From contig NZ_CP026951.1 of the NCBI RefSeq assembly GCF_003065485.1, forward strand, positions 1,550,001 through 1,614,000: a stretch of 64,000 bases of DNA. Direction: 5' to 3'. Below the pieces are notes generated by a model. That model saw only the letters and a list, made by a program, of their open reading frames with translations, was not told the DNA's origin and did no database searches. Source of the DNA: Salinibacterium hongtaonis. GTDB taxonomy: Bacteria > Actinomycetota > Actinomycetes > Actinomycetales > Microbacteriaceae. Position numbers and translations under genes: made by a program. Each line of letters begins with the position of its first letter. Positions within the stretch are counted from its first letter, which is position 1. Positions 36,648 to 46,158 of this stretch are shown piece by piece.

Positions 36648-39197
36648 TCACAAGCGCGAGACCTCGGTGATGCGAACGACCGCCACGCCCTGCTCGTCGC
36701 TCTCGGCGAGGTCGACCGTCGCGCTGATTCCCCAGTCGTGATCGCCGTCCGGGTCGTCGAAGATCTGGCGCAGACGCCAGACTCCAGGCTCCTTCTCGAC
36801 GATGAGCAGAGCGGAACCGCGGGCATCCGCACCCGTCAGCAGGTCGTCGTGGTCGGCCCAGTAGCCGTCCATGGCCTCGCGCCACGCATCGCTTGTGAAC
36901 CCACTTGCCGCATCCAGCTCGCCGAGCTGCTCGTAATCTTCGCGCTCGGCGAGGAGCACACGGCGGAACATCTCGTTGCGCACCAAGACCATGAAGGCTC
37001 GCTCGTTCGATGTGACGCCCCTCGGTGTCGGGGGCAACGCCGGCGCGGAACTGTGATGCTCGGGGTCGGGGTGGGTCATCTCCTCCCATTCGTCCAGCAG
37101 GCTCGAATCGACCTGCCGCACCAACTCCCCCAGCCACTCAATAATGTCGCGAAGCTCGTCGTTCTTGAGTTCATCCGGGATCGTCTGCCGCGCGGCCTTA
37201 TAAGCGTCGGACAGGTAGCGCAGCACAAGCCCCTCGCTGCGAGCGAGCTTGTAATAGCCGATGTAGTCGTTGAACGTCATGGCTCTCTCGTAGAGATCCC
37301 GCACGACCGACTTTGGCTTGAGTTCGAAGTCGCCAACCCACGGTTGCGACGCACGATAGGTGGCGAATGCAGCCTCGAGCAGCTCCTCGAGGGGCTTCGG
37401 ATACGTCACCGATTCCAGCAGCTCCATGCGCTGGTCATACTCGATTCCTTCGGCCTTCATCGCGGCCACCGCTTCACCGCGTGCCATCGACTGCTGGGCG
37501 GAAAGCACCGGCCGCGGGTCTTCGAGAGTGGACTCCAGAATCGAGATGATGTCGAGCGCGAACCCTGGCGGGAACTCCCCCACTGAGCCGTCGGCGTTCT
37601 CAGCCGGGCTGATGAGGTCGAACACGGCAAGCGCGAACGGCGAGAGCGGCTGATTCAGGGCGAAGTTGGGCTGCAAATCGACCGTGAGCCGGATGCTTCC
37701 CCCGCCGTCTTCGACCACCCCAGCGGTGCGCAGGGTGCGATAGATGGCGAGAGCCTGGCGCAGCAACGCCAGCTGCTTGAGCCGAGGCTCGTGGTTGTCT
37801 TCGAGCAGCGCGCGGGTCTCGGCGAACGCGTCTCCGCCCCTCGCGATCACGTTGAGAAGCATCGAGTGGCTCACATTCATCGTGGACGTGAGCTTCTCGG
37901 GCTCGGCACCAATCAGCCGTTCGAAGCTCGGCTGCCCCCATGAGACAAACCCCTCCGGCGCCTTCTTGCGCACGAGCTTTTTCAGCTTCTTGGGGTCGTC
38001 CCCTGCCTTGGCCACGGCCTTCGCATTCTCTGACTCGTGCTCGGGCGCCTGAACGACGACCGTGCCGGCCGTGTCGAACCCCGCACGCCCCGCGCGCCCC
38101 GCGATCTGATGGAACTCCCGCGCAGTGAGCTGGCGCATCCTCGTTCCGTCGAACTTGGTAAGACCCGTCAGCAGCACGGTGCGGATGGGCACATTGATGC
38201 CGACACCGAGCGTGTCGGTGCCGCAGATCACACGAAGGAGGCCCCGCTGGGCAAGCTGCTCAACGAGCCGCCGATACTTGGGGAGCATGCCGGCATGATG
38301 CACACCGATGCCCGATCGAACTAGTCGAGAGAGCGTGCGGCCAAAGTTGGTGGTGAACCGAAAATCGCCGATCGCCTCGGCAATCTCGTCGCGTTGCTCC
38401 CTGCTGGCAACCTTGATGCTCGTGAGGGCTTGAGCACGCTCGAGGGCCGCTAGTTGCGAAAAGTGGACGATGTAGACGGGTGCCTGGTGGGTCTGCAGAA
38501 GCTCCTCGACCGTCTCATGCACTGGTGTCGTCACATATTCGAAGTGGAGAGGAACCGGGCGATCGACCCCCGTGACGGTTGCGGTCGGTCGACCCGTTCG
38601 CCGGCTCAGGTCGAGGGCAAGCCAATCCACGTCACCGAGGGTCGCCGACATGAGGATGAACTGCGCGCGGGGCAGCGTGAGCAGAGGCACCTGCCAAGCC
38701 CACCCGCGCTCGGGCTCTGCATAGAAATGAAACTCGTCCATCACGACCTGGCCGACATCGGCATCCGCACCCTCGCGGAGGGCGAGATTTGCAAGGATCT
38801 CGGCCGTGCAGCAAATGATGGGGGCGTCGGCGTTCACACTCGAATCGCCCGTGACCATGCCCACGTTCGCTGCCCCGAAGATCTCGACGAGGGAGAAGAA
38901 CTTCTCTGACACGAGCGCCTTGATGGGGGCCGTGTAATAGCTGCGTTGCCCCTGCGCCATCGCCGCGAAATGCGCTCCGATTGCCACGAGGGACTTGCCA
39001 GACCCCGTCGGTGTGCTCAGGATGAGGTTCGACCCGGAGACAATCTCGATGATCGATTCCTCCTGCGCGGGGTAGAGCGAAAGCCCCCTCCCCTCTGCCC
39101 ACTCAGAAAACGCATCGAATGCGGCGTCGGGGTCCCACGGGCGAGGGGCGAGCTCCGGCAACAGGCGGGTGGTGGGAGTGCTCGCATCGGAATTCAT
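36648..39197 (-). CDS. DEAD/DEAH-box helicase with DUF3516 domain
   Basis: About 849-residue SF2 helicase of the actinobacterial DUF3516 type. The ATG at 39197 is used; a longer frame to 39461 adds unrelated residues. Motif I is LSTPTGSGKSL near residue 60, Ia is YYTAPIKALVSEKF, II is MDEFHFYAEPERGWAW (DEFH rather than DEVH), III is LMSATLGD, and VI is HQIAGRAGRAGFDTAG. Resembles the Ski2-like/Mtr4 group in the core. The C-terminal half is DUF3516. A role in RNA metabolism is presumed from relatives. Confidence 0.93.
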   Translation of the reverse strand: MNSDASTPTTRLLPELAPRPWDPDAAFDAFSEWAEGRGLSLYPAQEESIIEIVSGSNLILSTPTGSGKSLVAIGAHFAAMAQGQRSYYTAPIKALVSEKFFSLVEIFGAANVGMVTGDSSVNADAPIICCTAEILANLALREGADADVGQVVMDEFHFYAEPERGWAWQVPLLTLPRAQFILMSATLGDVDWLALDLSRRTGRPTATVTGVDRPVPLHFEYVTTPVHETVEELLQTHQAPVYIVHFSQLAALERAQALTSIKVASREQRDEIAEAIGDFRFTTNFGRTLSRLVRSGIGVHHAGMLPKYRRLVEQLAQRGLLRVICGTDTLGVGINVPIRTVLLTGLTKFDGTRMRQLTAREFHQIAGRAGRAGFDTAGTVVVQAPEHESENAKAVAKAGDDPKKLKKLVRKKAPEGFVSWGQPSFERLIGAEPEKLTSTMNVSHSMLLNVIARGGDAFAETRALLEDNHEPRLKQLALLRQALAIYRTLRTAGVVEDGGGSIRLTVDLQPNFALNQPLSPFALAVFDLISPAENADGSVGEFPPGFALDIISILESTLEDPRPVLSAQQSMARGEAVAAMKAEGIEYDQRMELLESVTYPKPLEELLEAAFATYRASQPWVGDFELKPKSVVRDLYERAMTFNDYIGYYKLARSEGLVLRYLSDAYKAARQTIPDELKNDELRDIIEWLGELVRQVDSSLLDEWEEMTHPDPEHHSSAPALPPTPRGVTSNERAFMVLVRNEMFRRVLLAEREDYEQLGELDAASGFTSDAWREAMDGYWADHDDLLTGADARGSALLIVEKEPGVWRLRQIFDDPDGDHDWGISATVDLAESDEQGVAVVRITEVSRL

Positions 39198-39280
39198 CGT
39201 GGTTCGATCCTGCCCTACTCGCCCGGGAGTTTCTCGCGGCCCGCGGCGACACCCCGCGGCGTTATCCGGGCTAGCGCGGT

Positions 39281-41131
39281 CTAGACATACGGCGGCCGCG
39301 CGGGGGCAACCCGGGGAATGCGGCCAAGCCACGGTGCAAAAAACAAGATCGCGGCCGCGACGCCGCACACGATGAGCCAGCCCGGCTGGAGCCCCGCCGC
39401 AGTCAGCGCGGAGATGGCGCTCCCGAGAAAGACTCCCCTCAGCACGGTTCCCGCCCACCACACCGACTCAGCCTTGAGCGGAGGTTCACCATCATTGCGC
39501 TCGGTGGCGAGCGCCGACGATCTGCGCCAGGCCACCATTGCGCCGTAGCGCCGCCATAGCAGTTCGTTGAGCCACAGCCCGATCGCGGCGAAGGCCACCG
39601 CAACCACATATTTGTTCACCCCGTCGGCGCCGAGAAGCCAGCCCAGCCAACCTGCCTCGCCCACCTGCCCCAGAAGGCCCCTCAACGAATCCAGAACCGA
39701 CTGCGCGAAACCGGCCGTGATGCCCGGGCCCAACGCAACAAGGGCTGCGCTGAACAGCACGAGCACACGATTGAGCCCGAGGGCGCGCACACCCTCGACA
39801 TGAAGCTGCGTGCGCAGAAGCTCACCCGTTGCCTTCGCCGCATCGCGGGTTATCGCGCCCGTCTGCGCTGGCGATGATGGCCCCGTCGCCGTGGAGGAAT
39901 CGAGCACGAGGCGCGCCAACGGGTCGATGACCTGCACGATGTTCTGGGCGTAACTCTGGTGGTCGGTGAGAGGAAGAGCGGTGTTGTGCAGCGGATGCTC
40001 CTCCGGCCCCTTCGCGGTGGGGGTGCCCCGTGGTTCCAGCCCGAAGCTCTCGTACCAGCGCTCCCGCCGTGCTGCCCCATCCGTGGAGATCGGCCCCGCC
40101 GCGAACGGGTCCCAGATGCCCCAAAAGTTGAGCCATCGAATCTGCTGAGCGGCAAGCGACCATCCCTGCACAGGATTAATGAGCACGGGTGTCTTGCCGA
40201 TTCCGGCCGCCGCCACCGCGCCAGGGCGAGTCGCTCCCTTCACCCACTGGGCCTCGCCAAGCAGGGTGATCGCCGCACCCACGGTGAGGAGAGCATCGAC
40301 GCGAGGTGGTTGGATGCCGTCGGGTTGGTTGAAGAGCAGATCGGCCGTGATTGCCGCCCCCTCCGAGTGAGCCACCACGATGAGCCGCGTCTCAGCAGTT
40401 GCCGGGTCTGGGAGACCTTCTCGTGCAGCGATGAGCGAGTCTTCCACCGCCTGCCGCATTGCCGCAGCCCTCACGGGTCTGCGAGTCCACACCGCGACGT
40501 CACCGACAAAGTCGACGACGGCATCCACCATCCCCTGCAGAAGCCGTCCCAGCCCCGGCAAAAACAGCAGCGGGCCGATCACGAGCAAAGCCACGCTGAG
40601 CACGAGAGACGCAACGAATAGAAACCACCAGAGCGCGGCCACAAGCACCGCGACGAGCGCCCCCACAATGAGCGTCCAGATCCACCGCACTAGCCAGAGA
40701 ATGCGCCACCCCACTCCGACGACGCGACCGCGCGGCAGGGCCTCGCTGACGAGCAAGGCCATGTTGCGCGAAAAGTGCCCGCCGAGACGACCGACGGTCC
40801 GCCAGAGAAACCCCAGCCCCCAGCTAAAAATCTCTCCGCGCTTCATCGCGAGAAAAGAATCAGACCAGCGCGCCTCAGTGACGGTGAGATCGAGGATTCT
40901 GCGTCGGCCGCTCTCGTCGAGGTATTGGGCGGAAATGCTCACGCGTCCTGGCTGATCGTCACCGAGCACAACATCCGAGAACCGCACACCCTGGCCGACA
41001 CCCAGCCTCCATTCGATGCGGCGCACAAGCGGCTCCGCCCATTCCAGGAGCGTCTCAGACGACTTCTGATGGCCCATGCCGTGCACGACGACGAGCGCGA
41101 CGCTGTTGACTGCGCGATCATCGCTCGTCAT
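39281..41131 (-). CDS. Multi-spanning membrane protein with lipase-like alpha/beta-hydrolase motif
   Basis: About 616 residues from ATG 41131, which has GGAGG 8 bases upstream; longer frames to 41812 lack a ribosome site. VALVVVHGMGHQKSSETLLE at the N-terminus and RLIVVAHSEGAAITADLLF in the middle look like the first strand and the nucleophile elbow of a lipase-type fold, with Ser in HSEGA. Between them are two hydrophobic helices (ILWLVRWIWTLIVGALVAVL region and the following segment), and four more lie near the C-terminus. The substrate is unknown. Confidence 0.7.
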   Translation of the reverse strand: MTSDDRAVNSVALVVVHGMGHQKSSETLLEWAEPLVRRIEWRLGVGQGVRFSDVVLGDDQPGRVSISAQYLDESGRRRILDLTVTEARWSDSFLAMKRGEIFSWGLGFLWRTVGRLGGHFSRNMALLVSEALPRGRVVGVGWRILWLVRWIWTLIVGALVAVLVAALWWFLFVASLVLSVALLVIGPLLFLPGLGRLLQGMVDAVVDFVGDVAVWTRRPVRAAAMRQAVEDSLIAAREGLPDPATAETRLIVVAHSEGAAITADLLFNQPDGIQPPRVDALLTVGAAITLLGEAQWVKGATRPGAVAAAGIGKTPVLINPVQGWSLAAQQIRWLNFWGIWDPFAAGPISTDGAARRERWYESFGLEPRGTPTAKGPEEHPLHNTALPLTDHQSYAQNIVQVIDPLARLVLDSSTATGPSSPAQTGAITRDAAKATGELLRTQLHVEGVRALGLNRVLVLFSAALVALGPGITAGFAQSVLDSLRGLLGQVGEAGWLGWLLGADGVNKYVVAVAFAAIGLWLNELLWRRYGAMVAWRRSSALATERNDGEPPLKAESVWWAGTVLRGVFLGSAISALTAAGLQPGWLIVCGVAAAILFFAPWLGRIPRVAPARPPYV

Positions 41132-41284
41132 GGCGTTCCTCCGCACCGTCATCGGGGGTGAACAAAGCTGGCCTGGCGTTTTCACACTACGCCCGTCATG
41201 AGCATTCCACAGCCCGCGCGGCCCCACCCTCGCGGGCCCTACTCCGCAGCGGAATTGCAGCGGCAGCCAGGTAGAATCGGCCCA

Positions 41285-42784
41285 ATGACCGCAGCACCCG
41301 AATCGTCGACCGACCTGCCCGAGGTCGCTATCGATCCCGACGACCTCGCCACAACGCTTCGCGTTCTCGCCTCGATGGATGACATCGACGAGGAGCACCC
41401 CGACTTCATCACCGTCCGCCAGGCGACCGCACGCATGTTCAAGGCCGTCAAGCGCAACCGACGGCTTGAAAAGCGCGCCGTCATCGCGGAATCCGATCGC
41501 GCCGTTGTCGCGGCCACCGCGACGGGGGCTCCTGACCGCATCGACGATGAAACGCGAGGCGTTCCCCTCGAATCCGGCACGGAGGCTCCCGTCGCCGGGC
41601 ATCTCATCAAGTCCCGGGCCTGCTACATCTGCAAGCAGCACTACACGCAGGTGGACGCGTTCTACCATCAGCTCTGCCCCGAGTGCGCAGCGTTTAGCCA
41701 CTCCAAGCGCAACGCTCATGCCGATCTCACCGGCAAACGGGCGCTTCTCACGGGCGGGCGAGCCAAGATCGGCATGCACATCGCCCTTCGCCTGCTTCGC
41801 GACGGCGCCCACACCACCATTACGACCCGGTTCCCTCGTGATGCCGTCCGCCGGTTCTCTTCACTTGAGGATTCCGGCGACTGGCTGCACCGCCTGCGAA
41901 TCGTCGGAATCGACCTGCGCGACCCCGCCCAGGTCATCGGCCTCGCTGACTCGGTTGCGGCGCAGGGCCCGCTGGACATCCTTATCAATAACGCGGCCCA
42001 GACCGTGCGTCGTTCGCCCGGTGCCTACAGCGCCCTCGTCGACGCCGAGCTTGCCCCGCTGCCCGACGGCCCGCTACCGGAGCTCGTGACCTTTGGGCAC
42101 ACTAATGACGCGCATCCGCTCTCGATTGCTGCGTCTGTGAGTGCGCATCCGCTGCTCGCCCGCACTGCCGTGGACGCCGATAAGAAGACTTCGGCCGAAA
42201 ACCTGGCAGCAGAGGCGATGATGGCCGGTTCATCGTCCCTCGAACGGCTGGCCGCTGGCACGGCAATCGATGCGGGAGGCCTCATCCCCGACGAGGATCA
42301 CATCAACAGCTGGACCCAGCATGTTCAGCAGGTGGAGCCGCTCGAAATGCTTGAGGTGCAGCTCGCCAATGCGACGGCACCGTTCTTGCTGATCAGCCGA
42401 TTGCGCGCCGCGATGGCCGCATCGCCTTCTCGCCGCAAGTACGTGGTCAATGTCTCTGCCATGGAGGGCCAGTTCGCTCGCCGCTACAAGGGGCCGGGGC
42501 ATCCGCACACCAATATGGCAAAGGCCGCTCTCAACATGCTCACCCGCACCAGCGCGGGAGAAATGCTCGAGACCGACGGCATCCTGATGACCGCCGTCGA
42601 CACAGGGTGGATCACCGACGAGCGCCCCCACCACACCAAGATCCGCCTCGCCGAGGAGGGTTTTCATGCGCCCCTCGACCTCGTGGACGGAGCCGCCCGC
42701 GTCTATGACCCGATCGTTATGGGCGAGGCGGGCACCGATCTGTTCGGCGTTTTTCTCAAGGACTACAAGCCAGCAGCGTGGTGA
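41285..42784 (+). CDS. Atypical SDR-family protein with zinc-ribbon insert
   Basis: 499 residues in three parts. Residues 1-110 are helical and charged. Near residue 114 CYICKQHYTQVDAFYHQLCP and the following ECA form a CxxC-x17-CxxC zinc ribbon. From about residue 145 a Rossmann SDR domain begins with LTGKRALLTGGRAKIGMHIA, a variant of TGxxxGxG, and has the INNAAQT strand. Catalytic Ser appears in VVNVSAMEGQF, but the usual YxxxK is replaced by TNMAK, so the Tyr is missing. It may bind NAD(P) without classical SDR catalysis. It overlaps the next gene by 4 bases. Confidence 0.82.
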   Translation: MTAAPESSTDLPEVAIDPDDLATTLRVLASMDDIDEEHPDFITVRQATARMFKAVKRNRRLEKRAVIAESDRAVVAATATGAPDRIDDETRGVPLESGTEAPVAGHLIKSRACYICKQHYTQVDAFYHQLCPECAAFSHSKRNAHADLTGKRALLTGGRAKIGMHIALRLLRDGAHTTITTRFPRDAVRRFSSLEDSGDWLHRLRIVGIDLRDPAQVIGLADSVAAQGPLDILINNAAQTVRRSPGAYSALVDAELAPLPDGPLPELVTFGHTNDAHPLSIAASVSAHPLLARTAVDADKKTSAENLAAEAMMAGSSSLERLAAGTAIDAGGLIPDEDHINSWTQHVQQVEPLEMLEVQLANATAPFLLISRLRAAMAASPSRRKYVVNVSAMEGQFARRYKGPGHPHTNMAKAALNMLTRTSAGEMLETDGILMTAVDTGWITDERPHHTKIRLAEEGFHAPLDLVDGAARVYDPIVMGEAGTDLFGVFLKDYKPAAW

Positions 42785-42996
42785 CCGACCTTTCCACCCT
42801 TGAGCTCGGAACCCGCGTGGTCGTTCGCTCGCGTATCGATGGCGGGTTCACCGACGCTGTCGGCTTTCTTCGGCAAACGGATGCAACGCACTGCGTTATC
42901 GAGACCAAACGCGGGCTCGTTTCTATTGCGTTAGACGACATAGTCGCGGCCAAAGAGGTTCCCCCTGCCCCGCAGCCACGGTCGCCGCGACGCTGA
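42781..42996 (+). CDS. Small SH3-like protein (Rv0428c N-terminal-like)
   Basis: About 71 residues, GTG start overlapping the SDR stop as GTGA. LELGTRVVVRSRIDGGFTDA, FLRQTDATHCVIETKRGLVS and ALDDIVAAKEVPP match the small SH3-like domain that forms the N-terminus of Rv0428c-type acetyltransferases. Here it stands alone, without an acetyltransferase domain. Coupling to the SDR gene suggests a joint function, which is unknown. Confidence 0.65.
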   Translation: MTDLSTLELGTRVVVRSRIDGGFTDAVGFLRQTDATHCVIETKRGLVSIALDDIVAAKEVPPAPQPRSPRR

Positions 42997-43020
42997 ATAA
43001 CGCCGGAGCACGGCAGTCCC

Positions 43021-43671
43021 TTATCGTCCGTGCTGGTAACCGTGCTCCCCGATGAGGGGAACGAATACCACCCCGAGAAGGCTCTCCTCAGCAAAATCGT
43101 CGCCGCTTCTTGTTGCCCGCATGAGTTGTTGATGTCCGCGGCGGCGCTCCACCGGCATGACGATACGGCCACCATCAGCAAGCTGCTCAAGGAGCGGGGA
43201 TGGTATCTCGGGCCCCGATGCCGTGACCACGATGGCATCAAACGGTGCCTCGTCGGCGAGGCCCACCGTTCCATCTCCCACGTGGACCTGCACCGTGTCG
43301 AATCCGACCCGCTCCAGGGTCTCGGCCGCCCGCGCCGCGAGGGTGGCATGCCTTTCTATCGTGTGGACCTGGGCCGCGAGGCTCGCAAGCACTGCCGCAC
43401 CGTAGCCAGATCCGGTGCCGATCTCCAGCACCGTGTCGCCAGGCGTGATACGCGCCGCCTCGGCCATGAACGCCACGATGTAGGGCTGGGAGATGGTCTG
43501 GCCATCGCCGATCGGCAGGGGGTTATCGTCAAAGGCCGAGGCGCGCGAATGCTGCGGAACAAACTCCTCGCGTGGCACCCGCGCCATCGCAGCGAGCACC
43601 CTCTCGTCTCGGACTCCCCTGTCTCGCAGGTCGTGGTCAACCATGCGCACTCGTTTGCTTTCGGTCGTCAT
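43021..43671 (-). CDS. pcm: Protein-L-isoaspartate O-methyltransferase
   Basis: 216-residue SAM-dependent repair enzyme for isoaspartyl damage. VPREEFVPQHSRASAFDDNP and PIGDGQTISQPYIVAFM are family hallmarks; the SAM motif I is VLEIGTGSGYGAAVLA near residue 85, and post-motif I is VHTIERHATLA. Convergent with the small SH3-like gene, with 24 bases between. The upstream 193 bases are shared with the divergent hydrolase gene. Assignment is firm. Confidence 0.94.
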   Translation of the reverse strand: MTTESKRVRMVDHDLRDRGVRDERVLAAMARVPREEFVPQHSRASAFDDNPLPIGDGQTISQPYIVAFMAEAARITPGDTVLEIGTGSGYGAAVLASLAAQVHTIERHATLAARAAETLERVGFDTVQVHVGDGTVGLADEAPFDAIVVTASGPEIPSPLLEQLADGGRIVMPVERRRGHQQLMRATRSGDDFAEESLLGVVFVPLIGEHGYQHGR

Positions 43672-43864
43672 CGTGGTGCTCCCGTTGCTTTAGCGCCCTC
43701 CCAGTTTCCGCGCGCCCTCTGAAAGACCGCAGGGAACTCCACATCGCGAGTTTCCCATCAGAGTGGGCGCGCGAAGGGGACCATGAATGCACCGTTCGTT
43801 CACAGTACGATGGCGGAAAGCGCCCCCACAAATGTGCGAGCATCCGTCGCCTACACTGGCCACG

Positions 43865-44719
43865 ATGTCTACATTCCCTCGCCCGGCCTGGTTCTCGCCG
43901 ACTGCCTATGACTCCGCTACCACGCACGAGCTTATGAGTTCTGGTGCGCGCATCAGCTATCGCACCGGCGGCAGCGGGTCCGGCCCCCGATTCCTATTCG
44001 TCCACGGCGGGCGAGCGCACTCAACCTGGTGGGCCGCGGAGGTCGCTCTCTTTGGTGCCAACACCCCCAAGTGGGCCGCTATGGACCTGTCTGGACACGG
44101 TGACAGCGAGTGGCGCGACAACTATCCCGCCAGCGCCTGGCTCGGCGAGCTCGAGGCAGTGGCCTCCGACCTCGCCCGTGACGACAGTCTCATTCTCGTG
44201 GGTCACTCTCTCGGCGGAATGCTCTCGCTTCTCCTCGGAGCTCGCGGCACGGTTCCGCGCATTGAGCACATCGTCTCCGTCGACGCCGTGCCGCTTGACC
44301 CCGCCTACGCGAGTGCTCAGGCCGAACCGTCGACCAGCAAGCCGTTTTACCCCACCATTGCCGAAGGAGCCGAGGCGTTCAGTTCGCGCTCAGCACGGGC
44401 AGGTTGGCCCTCATGGCTCGCCGAGTTCGTGGGCGAGCGCAGCCTCAGGCCACAGGATGGCGGCTGGGTGTGGAGGCACGACAATTCGTCCCGCACCATC
44501 GAGAGGCCGGTCCTCACCGAGCTCGGGGCGCTCGATCTCTCTCGCGTCACGCTTGTTTCTGGCTCTCGCTCGCCCTACGCTGCGTCGCTCAATGCCTCCG
44601 GTTTCGTGCAGATGGCGGGCAGTGCGCTCACCCATGTCCGTCTCGAAACAGGGCACGACGTGATGATGGAGAAACCAGCTGAGTTTCATCGCACCCTTAT
44701 GGATGCCGTCGGCCGATAG
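43865..44719 (+). CDS. Alpha/beta-hydrolase
   Basis: About 284 residues from the ATG at 43865 (MSTFPRPAWFSPTAYDSA); an open frame upstream to 43787 lacks family-like sequence. The oxyanion strand FLFVHGGRAHSTWW, the Asp of AAMDLSGHGDSEWR, the nucleophile elbow SLILVGHSLGGMLSLLL with Ser near residue 120, and a C-terminal His in LETGHDVMMEKP complete the triad layout. The substrate is unknown. Confidence 0.9.
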   Translation: MSTFPRPAWFSPTAYDSATTHELMSSGARISYRTGGSGSGPRFLFVHGGRAHSTWWAAEVALFGANTPKWAAMDLSGHGDSEWRDNYPASAWLGELEAVASDLARDDSLILVGHSLGGMLSLLLGARGTVPRIEHIVSVDAVPLDPAYASAQAEPSTSKPFYPTIAEGAEAFSSRSARAGWPSWLAEFVGERSLRPQDGGWVWRHDNSSRTIERPVLTELGALDLSRVTLVSGSRSPYAASLNASGFVQMAGSALTHVRLETGHDVMMEKPAEFHRTLMDAVGR

Positions 44720-44834
44720 ATCGCGGCGGGATGGGTGTCCAGGGCGCGGCATCGAACCTATCCTTTTCTCGAACGCCACACGGCGGCCGCCGCGGCCATC
44801 CTCGTGACAGCGGCTCAAGGGAAGGAATCGAAGC

Positions 44835-45599
44835 ATGGCTAACGAAGATTCGATCCAAGCGGCACCACACACCACGGCAAAACTCGCAGCAGAGTTTTTC
44901 GGCACATTCCTACTCGTCCTCGGCGGCGTCGGAACCGCCGTGTTCTCGGCGAGCTTTCCTGATTCAGAAAATCCGCTCGGCGTCGGGTTCCTCGGCGTCG
45001 CCATCGCGTTCGGACTCACGGTACTCATCGGCGTTTACGCGGTCGGCCACATTTCGGGCGGGCATTTCAATCCCGCCGTCACATTGGGCGTTGTGCTCTC
45101 TGGCCGAATGCCGTGGAAGGACGTTCCGGGGTACTGGATAGCCCAGCTCGTGGGCGGAGCGCTCGCCTCGACTGTCATATACGCGATCGCGGCCGGCGGC
45201 GCCGACGGCTTTCTCGATAACGCCGTCGAAAGCGGCTTCGCCTCCAACGGCTACGACGAGCTCTCCCCCGGAGGCTTCAACCTGATTTCGGTCATCGTCG
45301 CAGAGGTCGTACTCACTGCGGTATTCCTCTATGTGATCCTCGGAGCAACATCGGGGCGCGGGCCAGCAGGCTTCGCGGGAATCGCGATCGGCTGCACCCT
45401 CACGCTCATCCACCTCATCTCGATCCCGATCAGCAATACGTCCGTCAATCCCGCCCGCTCACTGGCCGCGGCCATCTATGGCGGCCCGGAGGCGCTCGGG
45501 CAAGTGTGGGTGTTCTTCGTCGCACCGCTTCTCGGGGCGCTCATCGCGGGTCTCACCTACAAGGTATTCTTCGAGAAGGTCATTGAAGAGAACCGCTAG
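44835..45599 (+). CDS. MIP-family aquaporin
   Basis: 254-residue channel with six membrane helices and both re-entrant NPA motifs, [13 protein letters not shown] near residue 78 and [13 protein letters not shown] near residue 205. The start [19 protein letters not shown] is typical. Arg in NPAR and the surrounding residues fit a water-selective AqpZ-like channel rather than a glycerol facilitator, where the second NPA is followed by R-D. Convergent with the Ddn-like gene; their stop codons share a CTAG. Confidence 0.93.
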   Translation: MANEDSIQAAPHTTAKLAAEFFGTFLLVLGGVGTAVFSASFPDSENPLGVGFLGVAIAFGLTVLIGVYAVGHISGGHFNPAVTLGVVLSGRMPWKDVPGYWIAQLVGGALASTVIYAIAAGGADGFLDNAVESGFASNGYDELSPGGFNLISVIVAEVVLTAVFLYVILGATSGRGPAGFAGIAIGCTLTLIHLISIPISNTSVNPARSLAAAIYGGPEALGQVWVFFVAPLLGALIAGLTYKVFFEKVIEENR

Positions 45600-46108
45600 G
45601 TTCTGGCTGCGGCTGGATGCTGAGGCACCAGCCGCAGCCGAAACAAACGGACCTCACGCCCCGACTCGCGCTCATATGCCCGGTATCCCGGCCACTGACC
45701 CTCGATCAGCTGCCAGGCGAACTCCCGATCTGGCCCCAGAAGGCGCTCCGCTCGCACCGGCATACGCCTGCCCCGCACCGTGATCTCTGCATCAGGATGC
45801 GCCAGCAGGTTATAGGTCCAGGCCGGGTGCTTTTCTCGGGCGAAACTCGTGCCCGCAACGATCGCGTTGCCCCGCCCGTCGGGCGTGTACATGAGCTCCG
45901 TGTCTCGAGGCAGCCCAGATTTCGCGCCGACCGTGTGCAGAACAAGCGAGGGCACAAGCAACCCGCTCAGTTGCGCCCTGCCGCCAGAAATTTTGCGAAT
46001 GACGCGCTCTGCCCGCGGCATGACTCTGGGCGCCAGGCTGCGAAAGATCCGGGTTCTGGTGAGCGGAGCGATGCAGCGGCGAACCGTGCGCACAACAAAA
46101 GAGGCCAT
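45596..46108 (-). CDS. Deazaflavin-dependent nitroreductase-family protein (DUF385)
   Basis: About 170 residues of the Ddn/DUF385 family, F420-binding oxidoreductases typical of actinobacteria. [20 protein letters not shown] is the hallmark segment and [20 protein letters not shown] the second. The ATG at 46108 is favoured, but it lies inside the 3' arm of a perfect 13-bp palindrome, and an open frame extends to 46150. Follows the acyl-CoA dehydrogenase pair on the same strand. Confidence 0.82.
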   Translation of the reverse strand: MASFVVRTVRRCIAPLTRTRIFRSLAPRVMPRAERVIRKISGGRAQLSGLLVPSLVLHTVGAKSGLPRDTELMYTPDGRGNAIVAGTSFAREKHPAWTYNLLAHPDAEITVRGRRMPVRAERLLGPDREFAWQLIEGQWPGYRAYERESGREVRLFRLRLVPQHPAAART

Positions 46109-46133
46109 GACGACAATTGTGTCGTCATGGCCT
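46102..46133 (-). terminator. Palindromic hairpin overlapping the Ddn-like start codon
   Basis: AGGCCATGACGAC and GTCGTCATGGCCT form a perfect 13-bp stem around 6 bases. On the minus strand it lies 26 bases after the acyl-CoA dehydrogenase stop and is followed by CTTTTG, so it reads as a terminator. The ATG of the next gene sits in its 3' arm. Confidence 0.7.
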
Positions 46134-46158
46134 CCCTTATCTCGCGTCATCGCGACAA

